The notes below the pieces were generated by a model that worked only from the letters and a program-made list of their open reading frames with translations, ran no database searches and was not told the DNA's origin. The translations under genes and the position numbers were made by a program. A DNA stretch of 64,000 nt from Arenicola marina (taxonomy: Eukaryota; Annelida; Polychaeta; Arenicolidae). Where the stretch lies: positions 20,033,911-20,097,910 of the forward strand of contig OZ025256.1 in assembly GCA_964019135.1 (NCBI GenBank), written 5' to 3'. Of this stretch, positions 40,542 to 50,390 are shown in pieces. Numbering within the stretch: position 1 is the first letter of the stretch; every line of letters starts with the position of its first letter.

Positions 40542-40701
40542 CCTGGGTTACGTGTGGCCCATCAGGTGCTTTCCGGCCAGTCCTGGGCTACGTGAGGCCC
40601 ATCAGGTGCTTTCTGGCCAGTCCTGGGCTACGTGAGGCCCATCAGCTGCTTTCTGGCCAGTCCTGGGCTACGTGAGGCCCAGCAGGTACTTTCTCGCCAG
40701 T
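40542..40701. repeat. 40 bp tandem repeat, 4 copies
   Basis: Units begin at 40542, 40582, 40622 and 40662 with CCTGGGCTACGTGAGGCCCA and end in TGGCCAGT. The outer copies carry the most substitutions. Confidence 0.95.
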
Positions 40702-41133
40702 CCCTCGTTGCCATTCCTCTTGTTGCGTCTTATTCCCAAGCACCTAGTTATCTACGAGGCCCTGCAATTTTCTTCTTCATCCCCTTAGGAATCCTAGTAG
40801 AGCCAGGTTAAGTCTCGTGGCTTAACATCTCGTACATATCCCCGGTGTCGTCGCTACCCCATGTGACTGTTCCCGCCAGGTCTCCATTCCATTCCCTGCC
40901 GTCTCTTGCTGACTGCAGCGAAACGATTTCGGCAAATTACTTTTTTCTCTCGTCTGTGCCGACCCATAATAACTGAAGTAATTACTCGTTCTATATGCTC
41001 TCTGTGATTTTCATGATGTTGATGAAATCGTTTCATCCCTTGTCAACAAGTAGCAGAGATTGTTCTCTTTCTGAAGATATGTTTGCTATATAGTTAAATA
41101 CCTGAAGACACACACAAATGCAGATGTCAAATG

Positions 41134-41142
41134 TATATAAAG
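41134..41142 (+). promoter_or_regulatory. possible TATA box
   Basis: TATATAAAG, 279 bp upstream of the first recognisable exon of the glutamate-receptor-like gene and on the same strand. I could not find a convincing first exon between the two, so the link is tentative. Confidence 0.2.
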
Positions 41143-41420
41143 GTGTGAAAATCGTCTTGGGCTGCTTAGAGGCTGTTTAGAGGCTGAAATACAAGCTGGA
41201 TATTCTATCGAAGGCTCTGCCGCTTGTGTTCTGCATATATCACCCATGGGCGCGGGGTTATAACATGTGACATGTCTAGGTACCATAATGGTATTATTGA
41301 GCAATTAACATATGTCATACGCATTCATGCGGTGATTGAGCGTAGATCAATGTTCCACGGATTGAGTGAATTTCAATCTTCATTAGTGTAATTGATTAGT
41401 TAATGTATCTATGTTTCCAG

Positions 41421-44400
41421 AACTAGACCGGGGAGACCGAGGCGTATACCTCAGAGTGGCTGCAGTCCTGGTAAATATCATATCAATAACAACATTATCA
41501 TTGTTATGACGTATCACATGGAGTTTTAGTAAAGCGTGGGCACTACCTAATTCATGTCTATAATTTGTAATGTCTGCATGAAGTTGAATTGTCTGGTTTA
41601 TTACATGCCGTGTTTCATGTATCGTCCACTCATCCTACATGTCATGCACGTGATTAGTAGTAAATTAGTCGGAACTTTATATTTATTTCAAACATTCCTT
41701 GAGGTAAACAGCCTACTACTGTGGCCCTTTCACGTTATTTTTTTGTTTCTACTTGTATCTGTATAGATCCAGTTGTGAAGTTTTATATTTTACGTTAGCG
41801 TATAAGCTTCGGCTTCTGCTGTTGTCTATGTAATATATGTTTGTTTACTTGTGATGCCTACCCTTGGACAATAAACATTATTATTAAGGGGATGTTCCTA
41901 AACGGGTGTGCTTCAATGACGTCATTTACGTCATCCTTCCCTGATTATAAGATATCCCTTCTAAATTTCCATGATGGGTGATCTAATATCTTGGCTGATA
42001 TCTGGTTTAATATCGCTTGAAATTGGTTTTAATATCGCCTGATTTCGGACTTTATATCGCCTGAAATTGACTTTAATATCGCCTCATATTGATATCGCCT
42101 GAAATTGACTTTAATATCGCCTGATATTGATATCGCTTGAAATCGGATTTAATGTTGCCTGATATCAGATTTGATATTGCCTCATATCAGATTGGATATC
42201 GCCTGATATCAGATTGGATATCGCCTGATATTTACTCTGATATCGAGTGATATGTTCTCTGGCATATATTATCTGCTTTGATATCGCCTGATAAGCCTCA
42301 TAATTATATAATACTAAGATAATAGTATCCATATTTTAGTCTTGCTTTTATTTCTTGCCATCTGCTCTGGTATCGCTTGATAAGCCTGATGGCTGCTTTG
42401 AAACCCCTGCCACGTGTGCGAAATTCCGCATATTCTTTCCGACATAACCTTAAATGTCAATACAATAATCTTTTACTGGACCATGTTAACACAGCAGTAC
42501 TTAATAACATGCACCGTAGATAGACAAAAGCAACAGGTTGAGAACCGCAGTTGTAGTGGCTATAGCAATGGATGCCACCGTTATAATATATATATTTATT
42601 TAATAGAAAGAATACATATGTTTCTCCAGATCGAGCCCTATGTGATGCCGGATCCCGCTCCCAGGAACGCCAGCGCCCCCTACGACTCGGACGTCAAGTA
42701 TGTCGGGTACATCGTGGACATTCTGGATCGGATCACGGACATGCTGGGACTCCAGTACAAGATCATTCCGGAGGCCAATGACGACTACGGCTTCCGACGA
42801 TCTGATGGGACGTGGAGCGGCCTCATTGGACAAGTGGTCCGCAGGGTATGTCAGCAGGGGGGCGGGGGACGGGGGGGGGGGGTGATGGGACGTGGAGCGG
42901 CCTCATAGGACAAGTGGTCCGCAGGGTATGTCAGCAGGGGGGCGGGGGAGGGGGGGGGTGATGGGACGTGGAGCGGCCTCATAGGACAAGTGGTCCGCAG
43001 GGTATGTCAGCAGGGGGGCGGGGGGGGGGCGATGGGACGTGGAGCGGCCTCATTGGACAAGTGGTCCGCAGGATATGTCAGCAGGGGGGAGTGCGTGGGG
43101 GGGGGGGTATTTCAATAAACGGGTTGATTCTACCCAAACTTTCCTCATATAACCGACCAGAGCAATAACGTTCCACACTCCGAGCTAAGCTCCGCCCACG
43201 CTTGTCACTCCGACACCAAGCCCCGCCCACGCTTGTCACTCCGACATTAAGCCCCGCCCACGCTTGTCACTCCGACACCAAGCCCCGCCCACGCTTGTCA
43301 CTCCGACATTAAGCCCCGCCCACGCTTGTCACTCCGACACCAAGCCCCGCCCACGCTTGTCACTCCGACACCAAGCCCCGCCCACGCTTGTCACTCCGAC
43401 ACCAAGCCCCGCCCACGCTTGTCACTCCGACACCAAGCCCCGCCCACGCTTGTCACTCCGGGCTAAGCCCCGCCCACGCTTGAGTCCTTTTTCTTAAAGC
43501 GTGACTATGAAATTGACAAGGATAGCTGATGGTAGGTACAAGTGAAAAGTACTCATGTCTGAAACTGACAAGATTGGCTGGTTATTCAGGACGCTTTAAC
43601 CACTTTTGGTCATATAGCGTCAATGGGAGAAGGAAGGGAGAGTGGAGCCATGTCTCCGGGGGTAACCCCCTACTCTTTACGAAGAAAGACATGGGATCTT
43701 TATTCTGCGACCATACAAACATGGCTACAGCAGGGCTCGAACCACCGACCCACGCGCCGTTAGGCTCTCAGGCCGCCAGAGCACTCAATGCGAGCGCTCT
43801 AGCCCATTGAGCCGTTGCACCGGCCCCTGAAACTGACAAGAAAGTGACATGTTGTTTAATTTGTTGGACTTGTTTGTATGACAATAACGCACATGGAAGA
43901 CCTTTTCGCCATATGATTCGATAAAAGCGACAGTCAATATTTGGCTTTTACAGCTGTTTGTTGTTTAAAACTTATTGGGCATTACATTCTGAAATTTTCT
44001 TTTTGGCTTTTAGGAGGCAGATTTAGCAGCGGCGCCGTTATACATAACCGAACAGCGAGCAGAAGCCGTTGACTTCTCTATGCCCTTCCTGGAAGTCCAG
44101 GCCACCATGTTGTTACACCGGCCGCCAACAGAACACCCGCTGCCCTTTAAGTCCGCGGAAGACCTCATCAGTCAGACTAGATACCGCTTCGGAACGCTAA
44201 AGTCGGGCATGGTGAGCCGAGCTTTCCGACAGACTAACAACACGATATACCAAAGACTCTGGACGCGTATAAATCGATTCCCAAGCAAGGTGCTCACGGA
44301 GACGAACGAGGAAGGAATACAACTAGCCCGACAAGAGCGATTTATCTTCATTTTACCGGCGCCAATCGGAGAATACGTCGCTAGAGACTGCGAGCTCATC

Positions 44401-44724
44401 ACCATGGATAAGTTCCTTATGAAGCGCCATTTTGCCTTTGCTCTTCCGAAACCTTACCTGCATGGTACTTCAGGGTTGATGCCGCAGTTGAACAAGATTT
44501 TACTGCTCCTCAAGGAGCAAGGATTCCTGGAGAATGTGTATCGCAAGTGGTGGACCAAAGGGAAGAAGTGTAATGGCGTGCAGAGTAGTAAGATGTATAG
44601 TTTGAATTCCACTGGCGCGGTGACTTCTGGAAGCGCTTGGGTTGTGGTAACTTTACAGCTGGCGTTCCACTGGCGAATATTGATGCTTCGCGCTAGTCAC
44701 GTGTCGCTTTATACACGACAGTGA
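41421..44724 (+). CDS. pore-less ionotropic glutamate receptor-like ligand-binding protein (partial, 3 exons)
   Basis: Exons 41421-41470 (enters in phase 1), 42630-42845 and 44014-44724, all with GT-AG junctions and in frame: 324 residues, N-terminus not found. Exon 1 ends YLRVAAVL. Exon 2 opens IEPYVM and exon 3 opens EADLAAAPLYITEQRAEAVDF, the S1 lobe signature including the Arg that holds the ligand alpha-carboxylate in this family. S2 follows (SAEDLISQTRYRFGTL, GEYVARDCELI, YRKWWTKGKKC), with both cysteines of the conserved S2 disulphide. Known receptors have about 130 residues of M1, pore loop and M3 between S1 and S2; here only a short linker (LLHRPPTEHPLPF) joins them inside one uninterrupted exon. 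A hydrophobic stretch (AWVVVTLQLAFHW) near the C-terminus could be an M4 relic or a membrane anchor. The protein cannot form a channel as read. It could be a secreted or anchored ligand binder, or a decaying gene with its frame still open. Confidence 0.8.
41471..42629. other. intron 1 of the receptor-like gene, with a GATATCGCCTGA-type repeat
   Basis: From about 41990 to 42380 a degenerate 20-24 bp repeat built on ATATCGCCTGA(T/A) recurs at least 13 times. The rest is AT-rich and shows no further exon. The polypyrimidine acceptor TTTCTCCAG precedes exon 2. Confidence 0.7.
42804..43107. repeat. minisatellite made from the 3' end of exon 2 plus its splice donor
   Basis: Four copies starting at 42804, 42884, 42960 and 43031 (spacings 80, 76, 71; the differences lie in the G runs). 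The first copy is the real exon end and donor (CGCAGGGTATGTCAGC). Copies 2 and 3 repeat the exon tail and an intact GTATGT; copy 4 has ATATGT. Copies 2 and 3 read TCATAG in a shifted frame, so use of those donors should introduce a stop. Confidence 0.92.
43173..43487. repeat. 31 bp minisatellite, about 10 copies, in intron 2
   Basis: Unit CACGCTTGTCACTCCGACAC plus CAAGCCCCGCC. Variants have ATTAAG or GGCTAAG in place of CACCAAG. The units abut without spacers. The open frame through it is a 31-residue periodic by-product. Confidence 0.95.
43574..43826 (-). mobile_element. tRNA-derived SINE with perfect 15 bp target-site duplication
   Basis: The minus strand starts with a tRNA-like head: CGGCTCAATGGGCTAGAGC fits an A box and GGTTCGAGCCC fits a B box. 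A body and an end reading CGTCCTGAATAACC follow. CTGAAACTGACAAGA occurs exactly at both sides (43559-43573 and 43827-43841), the hallmark of LINE-assisted insertion. It sits in intron 2 of the receptor-like gene, opposite to it. The copy at 47100-47335 is a second family member. Confidence 0.9.
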
Positions 44725-45330
44725 TATCTAGCGTCGTTATGGTGAATCTATTCTCTCTCACTGACGCCATATGGACGTCACAACGCGACGTCACCACAGA
44801 ATGGAACGGACGTCGTGACGTCGATGACGCGATTGCAAAGTCATTACGGAAGCTACTAAATACTCATGGATGACGTCACATCGTTCTTTAGTGCGGACGT
44901 GATTAACGTCCGTGAGCTGCGTTTTAAGTGATGAGCACGGCTGTGTGTTTGTGAGCACGGCGGTATTCTCTGCGTCATAATGTAACCCACTGTCCACGTC
45001 ATAATGTACCCCACTTGCTATCAAGAGGATTTCTACTGCTAATATTAAGAATATTAATTCCAGTGCTGATATTTTGAGCATGTCGTCTTCTGGCGTCATG
45101 TAACTTACACCACACTATGGGCGTCATTCGACGAGGCTGCTGATATCACGCGGTATAGAATTCATGACGTCATAATGCGCCCCATTGCGGGCTTCATGAG
45201 GTAACCCAGTCATGACGTCATAATGCATCCCACTGTTGGCGGCATGTTGCATCCTATTCCAGACATCATAAGGCAATCCACAGTCGGCATCCTGCGATAT
45301 TTAACTGTGGACATCATAATGAATTTTCTT
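44725..45330. repeat. degenerate repeat rich in TGACGTCA (CRE-like) sites
   Basis: Directly after the receptor-like stop codon, a diverged repeat of the form GACGTCATAATGNNNCCCAC recurs with irregular spacing. Exact TGACGTCA palindromes occur at 44871-44878, 45165-45172 and 45213-45220, and more than ten partial ACGTC or GCGTCA sites surround them. It may be a decayed minisatellite, the 3' flank of the gene, or a cluster of binding sites for bZIP factors; nothing here decides between these. Confidence 0.5.
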
Positions 45331-46039
45331 TCTGACGCCAAGCTGAACGGATACTACAAAAAATTGAGATATTGCTGTAATTACCATTTCAGTTATCATC
45401 TGGCTACTAATATCAACGGATTCATAACTATTGGAGGATGGATTGTTATATTTAACCTAATATTGATTAAATATAGGGAACGTTTAGTTTTAATGTGGTT
45501 AAAAGTGCTATATTTTACATGAATGCGAACACCTTTGTGAGCTGCATTGTGCATATGTCTTATCAGCCGCATTTTTATATTCGTATTCGTCAGCGCATAA
45601 TACTGCTTTAAAAATACCATTGTTTATTACAATGTCAATATTAAACAGACATGGGAAGCTCATAAACTATTTCTACTTGTTTCACCTAGTGAATACGTCA
45701 TCGGTTTGAGATCTGCAGTTTAGGTTGTTTTAACTTTAGGATTCCCATTAATTTGCAACCTTTACATCGATGGAAGAAAACCAAAATGGAATTAGCATAG
45801 CTGGCCACAGTTTTCACGCTGGTATCATGTTGTTTTAATGAACCTCCCTACCTCAATGGGTAAGCAGACCGACCTGCAGATCAAAAGATTGCGTGGCGGG
45901 GTGGGCGGGGGGGGGGGGGTGAACCCTGGCACCCTCATCGGGGACAAGAATCATCGAGCCCATATCATTGTTTCGGGAAGGTTAAAGTTTGGCCCAATTT
46001 TAAAACACTTACTGTTTTTTGGTCCACACGATTTTTGGT
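45331..46039. other. intergenic DNA, no gene seen
   Basis: AT-rich unique sequence with no splice-bounded exon. G-rich sequence (GGGCGGGGGGG) appears at 45901-45919. Confidence 0.55.
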
Positions 46040-46390
46040 ACTGATGCAAGGGCGGATCCAGGGAAGTTCCAGGGGTCCCCCCCCCCGCCCCCTCCCCCTT
46101 TATGAGGACGAATGCCGTTTTGCAATGTAAGATATAGGCCATCTGGAGCGTGGTCCCCCCCCCCCACCCACCCCTTTTTGAGGAAGGACGCTATCTCTGA
46201 GGCGGCGTCGCCAACCCCGCACCCCACCCCCGTTCGCAATCAGTGGATCCCCTCCCCCTGGTCGTCAAAACATTGATGGACCCCCGGTCGCATGTTTCAA
46301 CGCCCGGGGGTCCATCAAATGACGCCCCCACCCCTTTTTTTTAATTCCTGGGTCCCGCCCCGCTTAGGTATGCCGCGTAAGATGCTCATA
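46040..46390. mobile_element. hAT-like non-autonomous element remnants with a perfect 14 bp inverted repeat
   Basis: AGGGCGGATCCAGG at 46049-46062 matches the terminal motif seen in the other elements of this window (CAGGGGCGGATCYAGG). C-rich runs follow. TGATGGACCCCCGG (46274-46287) and its exact reverse complement (46304-46317) are separated by 16 bases and could form a strong hairpin. No transposase is present. Confidence 0.5.
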
Positions 46391-47099
46391 AGCCATTTCT
46401 CGGGTCAGATCCTGACCTTCGCTAACATATATAATGAAGATAACGAATATAAAAGCATTGTATTTTGCCAAATTTGCTTGTTAAGCGGTTGCTTTACCAT
46501 ATGCGCGGATCGTGTAGATTTTTTTAACTATAGTTATCAGTTAATGAAGTTAGGTTATCAATAAATTTGCATGTTATTTAGGGCAATAACAGGCGGCGTC
46601 GACGCACTCTGCGCATTTCAAATTTAAGTGTGAGATATTGTGTGAGTAAAAGGCGTGAGCGTGCATTCACAGTGAGTGTCAAAGTGCCAAAGAGCGCGCT
46701 AACAGCATGTCAAAAATAGTCTTCAACATCTTTAAGGTAAGATACAGATATGCTCATCAGATAAACTAACCTATAAACTAACCTACAAATTAGGATACTA
46801 AATTAACTACAGTTCAAAATTCGATTTCATAACATGTACGGAAGACGGAGATTGGGGCACGATTCTACCGCGAACGACTTTAAATAGGTCACCATTACTC
46901 CAATACGATACAATACAATACAATGATAATGATACAATGATAATACTTCAAAAGTATTGAAACCGTGCCATTCGTAGCAATATGTGCAGCTGCATATATT
47001 TCCTTCTATAATTGCCAGGGATAAAAGATTCATATCATGCCATTTGACCAGCGACCGAGACGACTGTGCTTGCTCCTTCCGTACTTTAGTTGATTGCAT
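46391..47099. other. intergenic DNA, no gene seen
   Basis: AT-rich DNA with a short CAATA/GATAAT microsatellite at about 46900-46945. No exon recognised. Confidence 0.55.
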
Positions 47100-47335
47100 A
47101 TTCAGGACGCTTTAAGCAATTCTAGTCATATCGTGGCAACGGTAGACAGAAGAGAACAGCGGAGCCACGTCTCAGCGGTAACTCCGTACTCTTTGATGAA
47201 AAAGAACGATATATTGGTATTAATCTTGCGACCACATTGAAATGGCCACAGCGGGGCTCGAACCATCGATCCACGTGCTGGTAGGCTCTCAGGTGGTCAG
47301 AGCGCTATAACCCACTGAGCTATCGAGGCGGCCCC
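47100..47335 (-). mobile_element. tRNA-derived SINE, second copy
   Basis: Aligns over its length with the SINE at 43574-43826 (shared end ATTCAGGACGCTTTAA, shared head GAGCGCTATAACCCACTGAG on the plus strand). More diverged than the first copy; I could not define a target-site duplication. Confidence 0.85.
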
Positions 47336-47387
47336 GCATGTTTCGGGCCCAGTGAACCTGCGACTCCGCGGCAATGTGTGACACGTT

Positions 47388-47489
47388 TCATTTATTACGT
47401 TGGGGATTTTCAGCCACGATAACTGCAATAGGGGATGTGGCCCAACCATCGGGATGATCCGCTTGTATCTACTGCATAATCCGCTGCAT
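47388..47489 (-). pseudogene. last exon of a decayed HNMT-like methyltransferase copy
   Basis: Exactly the same length (102 nt, 34 codons with stop) and position after an AG acceptor (ATTACAG) as the last exon of the intact gene at 53932-54033. Reads QADHPDGWATSPIAVIVAE against QAEHPDGWATVPMTITVAK, but codon 7 is TAG where the intact gene has CAG. With the exon relic at 52627-52788 it marks a second, dead gene copy in the same orientation. Confidence 0.8.
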
Positions 47490-48295
47490 CTGTAATGCAT
47501 GTAATATCATTTTATGTAGCTGTTCGCCGGGCGGTGTGTAATGGCGGTGGTCAGGATATGGAGGAGGGGGAGGCGTCAGTCGCCTAACTGGTCGACAGAT
47601 CAACAAGTCGCTCTTCAGCGCCGTGAGAACTGGAGTGGATATAGCCTAGTGTTGTCTGAGAGATGATAGATCGATGAAACATATAGACAATAATAGCGCC
47701 AATATATCACAAATAGAAGTATCTTATATGTGTCTGGTTACAGATAACATAAAATAGTGTTATTACCGTCTGTGTATAATAAACAAGTCAACAATAAACA
47801 GTAGCGTTAAAGTGCTATTGACCGACAATGACAAACTGGTTTAAACTGGTCGGGTATATGTACATCATGATAATTATACATTAAGCATTCTACCATCACG
47901 TTAAACCCTACCCATCAGCTACGCTGCACAATTCCTTGGCATATATGACCACAGGCACAGTAAATCGACTGACACAGAGTGTGGGGGGGGGGGAGGTCCG
48001 CACCGCCTACTAATAAACAGGAAGGTGTCCAACTCAGCCCGCTGCTCGCCTACCCCTCCTCGCTTCAAACCCCGAAATCCACCTCTGACCGCCTTCGTCT
48101 CATCCGCTCAATGCCGTAATCCTGTAATCTGATTCCTGGATACTTTATCTTCCTTTTCAGCCAAACAACTGCGTTTGCAACTCATATACATCACGACCCA
48201 AGCATTCTTTCCGCTTCCGAGGCGAAACACAACAAACAATGCTCACCATACGTCCAAATCATTTGCATATATGTCCAAATCATGTGCACATATCA
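47490..48295. other. intergenic or former intron DNA, no gene seen
   Basis: No recognisable exon; a 10-base G run sits near 47983. Lies between the two surviving exons of the decayed methyltransferase copy, so it may be former intron sequence. Confidence 0.5.
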
Positions 48296-48535
48296 GGGTT
48301 CCCACAGGTCAGGGACATCATAAAAACAATACATGCAGGGCAAAATCAGGGGATTTAATTGTCAAAAAGAAACCAGGGAAAATTCAGGGAAGTTAATTGT
48401 GAAGAAGAAACCAGAGAATTTCAATTTAAAAATAAATAAGGGAAAAATCAGGGAATTATTTCAGAAGTCTAGATCACATTTTTCTAACTGTTCAGTCCCA
48501 GTTATTGCTCTGAAGGTTATGAATTCCCTGACTTT
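48296..48535. mobile_element. CAGGGTTCCCACAGGTCAGGGA-type repeat element
   Basis: Opens with a GGTTCCCACAGGTCAGGGAC motif, contains internal repeats of AAACCAGGGAAAATTCAGGG type, and ends with the roughly inverted GAATTCCCTGACTTTCATG. This layout resembles a common family of short non-autonomous elements in invertebrate genomes. The name of the family is not determined. Confidence 0.45.
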
Positions 48536-48929
48536 CATGTTTATTAATATCCGTTTATTAATGTCCTTATATGATTAATTCATGGTGATTCAGAATAAAT
48601 AATATTATGCCAGAAGTTACTTCTGGGCCTGGGGATCGTTTCACTGAGAGTTACGAGCTCATATGCCCATAGCTTTTACATGCTAATTACAGTGATTGTG
48701 ATAGGTAGGCCAGTGGGTGGGTCCTAGTGTCACAGAGCTCCTTAAAATGATGGAACATCCAAGCAATAATGAGGCATTAATTGAAATGAAATATTGCGTA
48801 ATCCGCTCACACTATTATGGATTTACAATGCGTCACCATGTCCCCGCAGCTCAATGAAATGCGTCATTTAGAATTTTTGCGCGACCTATCAGAATTGCTG
48901 CTAATTTAACGATAGATGATAATTTATCG
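48536..48929. other. intergenic DNA, no gene seen
   Basis: AT-rich and unique. A short palindromic stretch around 48900-48935 (TTTAACGATAGATGATAATT and TATCGTTAAATTG) could form an imperfect hairpin. Confidence 0.45.
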
Positions 48930-49190
48930 TTAAATTGTCGATTTCTCTATTCTGCATATTCTGTTCTGAAATAATTCAAAACATGTAACAATGCACGATT
49001 TCTGCATCACTCGATTATATCCCAAACATGCCACATAACGGGACCATGCATAACCTGGGAGAAAACTTCTAAGTTTGCTATCCACATCCATCGATTTAGA
49101 TATTTTAGGTAATATGTTGAGCCTTTTGCCAGCCTTTTCGCATAAGCTTGACATGTGGTGGCCGAAAGTTAATCTGCAGTCCAGTTTCAT
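48930..49190 (-). mobile_element. fragment of a LINE reverse transcriptase (3' end)
   Basis: The minus strand reads MKLDCRLTFGHHMSSLCEKA and then GKRLNILPKISKSMDVDSKL. This matches the C-terminal part of non-LTR retrotransposon reverse transcriptases, which commonly read G-V-x-L-D-x-x-L-T-F-x-x-H followed by C-x-K-A-x-x-x-L-N-x-L-x-R-I-S. After that the homology is lost, so the element is truncated on both sides. Confidence 0.65.
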
Positions 49191-49421
49191 ACCTATAGCA
49201 CTGTTTTGTTTTATTTTATTTATTTTTTATTTATTTATTTGCACTTTTCACTGGCGGTACATGGTTACATCTACAACAGTTTGTTCGAGCACATTATAAA
49301 AGTTGACAGTTAAACATTTTCACAGTACATTTATAAACATCGGCACACTGGACACACTAAGAGAATAAGAAGGAAAACTGCCGCGATGACATATAGGACT
49401 TATATTATTGAGTATCTGATT

Positions 49422-49907
49422 TTAAAAAAAAATCCGCTTCTTCTCAAAGATTGTTTTATCGTATCCCATGGAATTATCTGAAATTATATACCTTTTTATC
49501 TGATAATATTTATTGATCATGATCACCAATGCCGATATGAATAGCGGTGTTTTTAAGCACCTACATGTGTATATATATTTTTTCGCTATTAACAAAAAAT
49601 GGTTGATTAAAGAGGAATACTCATTCTGGCCTAATCCTAGAAGTACAACTTGAGAATTAAGTTCAACAGTTGTTTCTATATATAACGTTCTTCCAAGCCA
49701 CCCCAGTACGTAATCCCAAAAGTGTTCCTCACATTGCCAACATAGATGTCCAAAAGTTTCTACTTCTGCTTTGCAAAAAGTACACAAATCCGTATCAACC
49801 AATTTGCACAAAAAATCTATTTGTTGGTTGGTAGTTTTCTGGTAATAATACGATACTGAAATGATCTTAAGCCGGATCGTTATATTAACATCATATGACA
49901 ACATCAA
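49422..49907 (-). mobile_element. fragment of an L1-like LINE ORF2 C-terminus
   Basis: A 161-codon frame without ATG contains TDLCTFCKAEVETFGHLCWQ followed by C, i.e. the C-x2-C-x8-H-x3/4-C finger at the end of many L1/Tx1-type ORF2 proteins, then FWDYVLGWL and an INKYY-type tail. Only the extreme C-terminus is left. It lies 230 bp from another LINE fragment in the same orientation but looks like a different family. Confidence 0.65.
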
Positions 49908-50390
49908 CCTCGATTACATAATATGACAAATTCTTTTCTGGTCAAAAACACATTTGTTAATTCATTTCTTCCTAAATTAAAGTTTTCCGTGTTTGCCTCG
50001 CCAGGGTTTTGGTAAGCTGGCATGCTGTTAGCAATGTTACATCACGTGCCGCTGCCCGCTGTGTGTCCGGAATCCGAAAATGTATTTAGATGTTCATATA
50101 GTACCGGTCCCAATATTAGCGACAGTATAAACGCAGGCGTGTCCGGCCTATGCAGCGGGGGGGGCAAGGGGGTCGGGGGGGGGGGGGGGCGTCGTAATCT
50201 CAGATCACGAAGAATACATTTCTTTATTCCCAGGTCACGAAGAATTAAAAACGAAAAATTCCAGTAAACATAGAAAGGGCGGATACATGACATAAATTAA
50301 CGATTTCCCGATTCATGATTATTTAATATTAAAATTCTCAATTCACGAATAATGAAAATCCTTTATCACGACGGTCGGCTAATATCCCAT
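49908..50390. other. repeat-like DNA, no gene seen
   Basis: Contains a G run at 50157-50189 and several degenerate CACGAAGAAT or CACGAATAAT motifs (50210-50365). Probably mobile-element debris. Confidence 0.45.

Noticed and set aside
39869..40595. Ser/Leu/Phe-rich frames of 105-156 codons
   Set aside because: Low-complexity CT tract, several overlapping frames equally open, no domain.
42414..42908. 164-codon frame as a single receptor exon
   Set aside because: It reads through the acceptor at 42629 and the donor at 42846 into minisatellite; the receptor homology is confined to 42630-42845.
43173..43487. CRISPR-like regularly spaced 31 bp repeats
   Set aside because: The repeats abut directly with no unique spacers, and the setting is a eukaryotic intron.
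43720..43830. tRNA gene on the minus strand
   Set aside because: A and B boxes are present but the sequence continues into a SINE body and is flanked by a 15 bp duplication, so it is a retroposon head.
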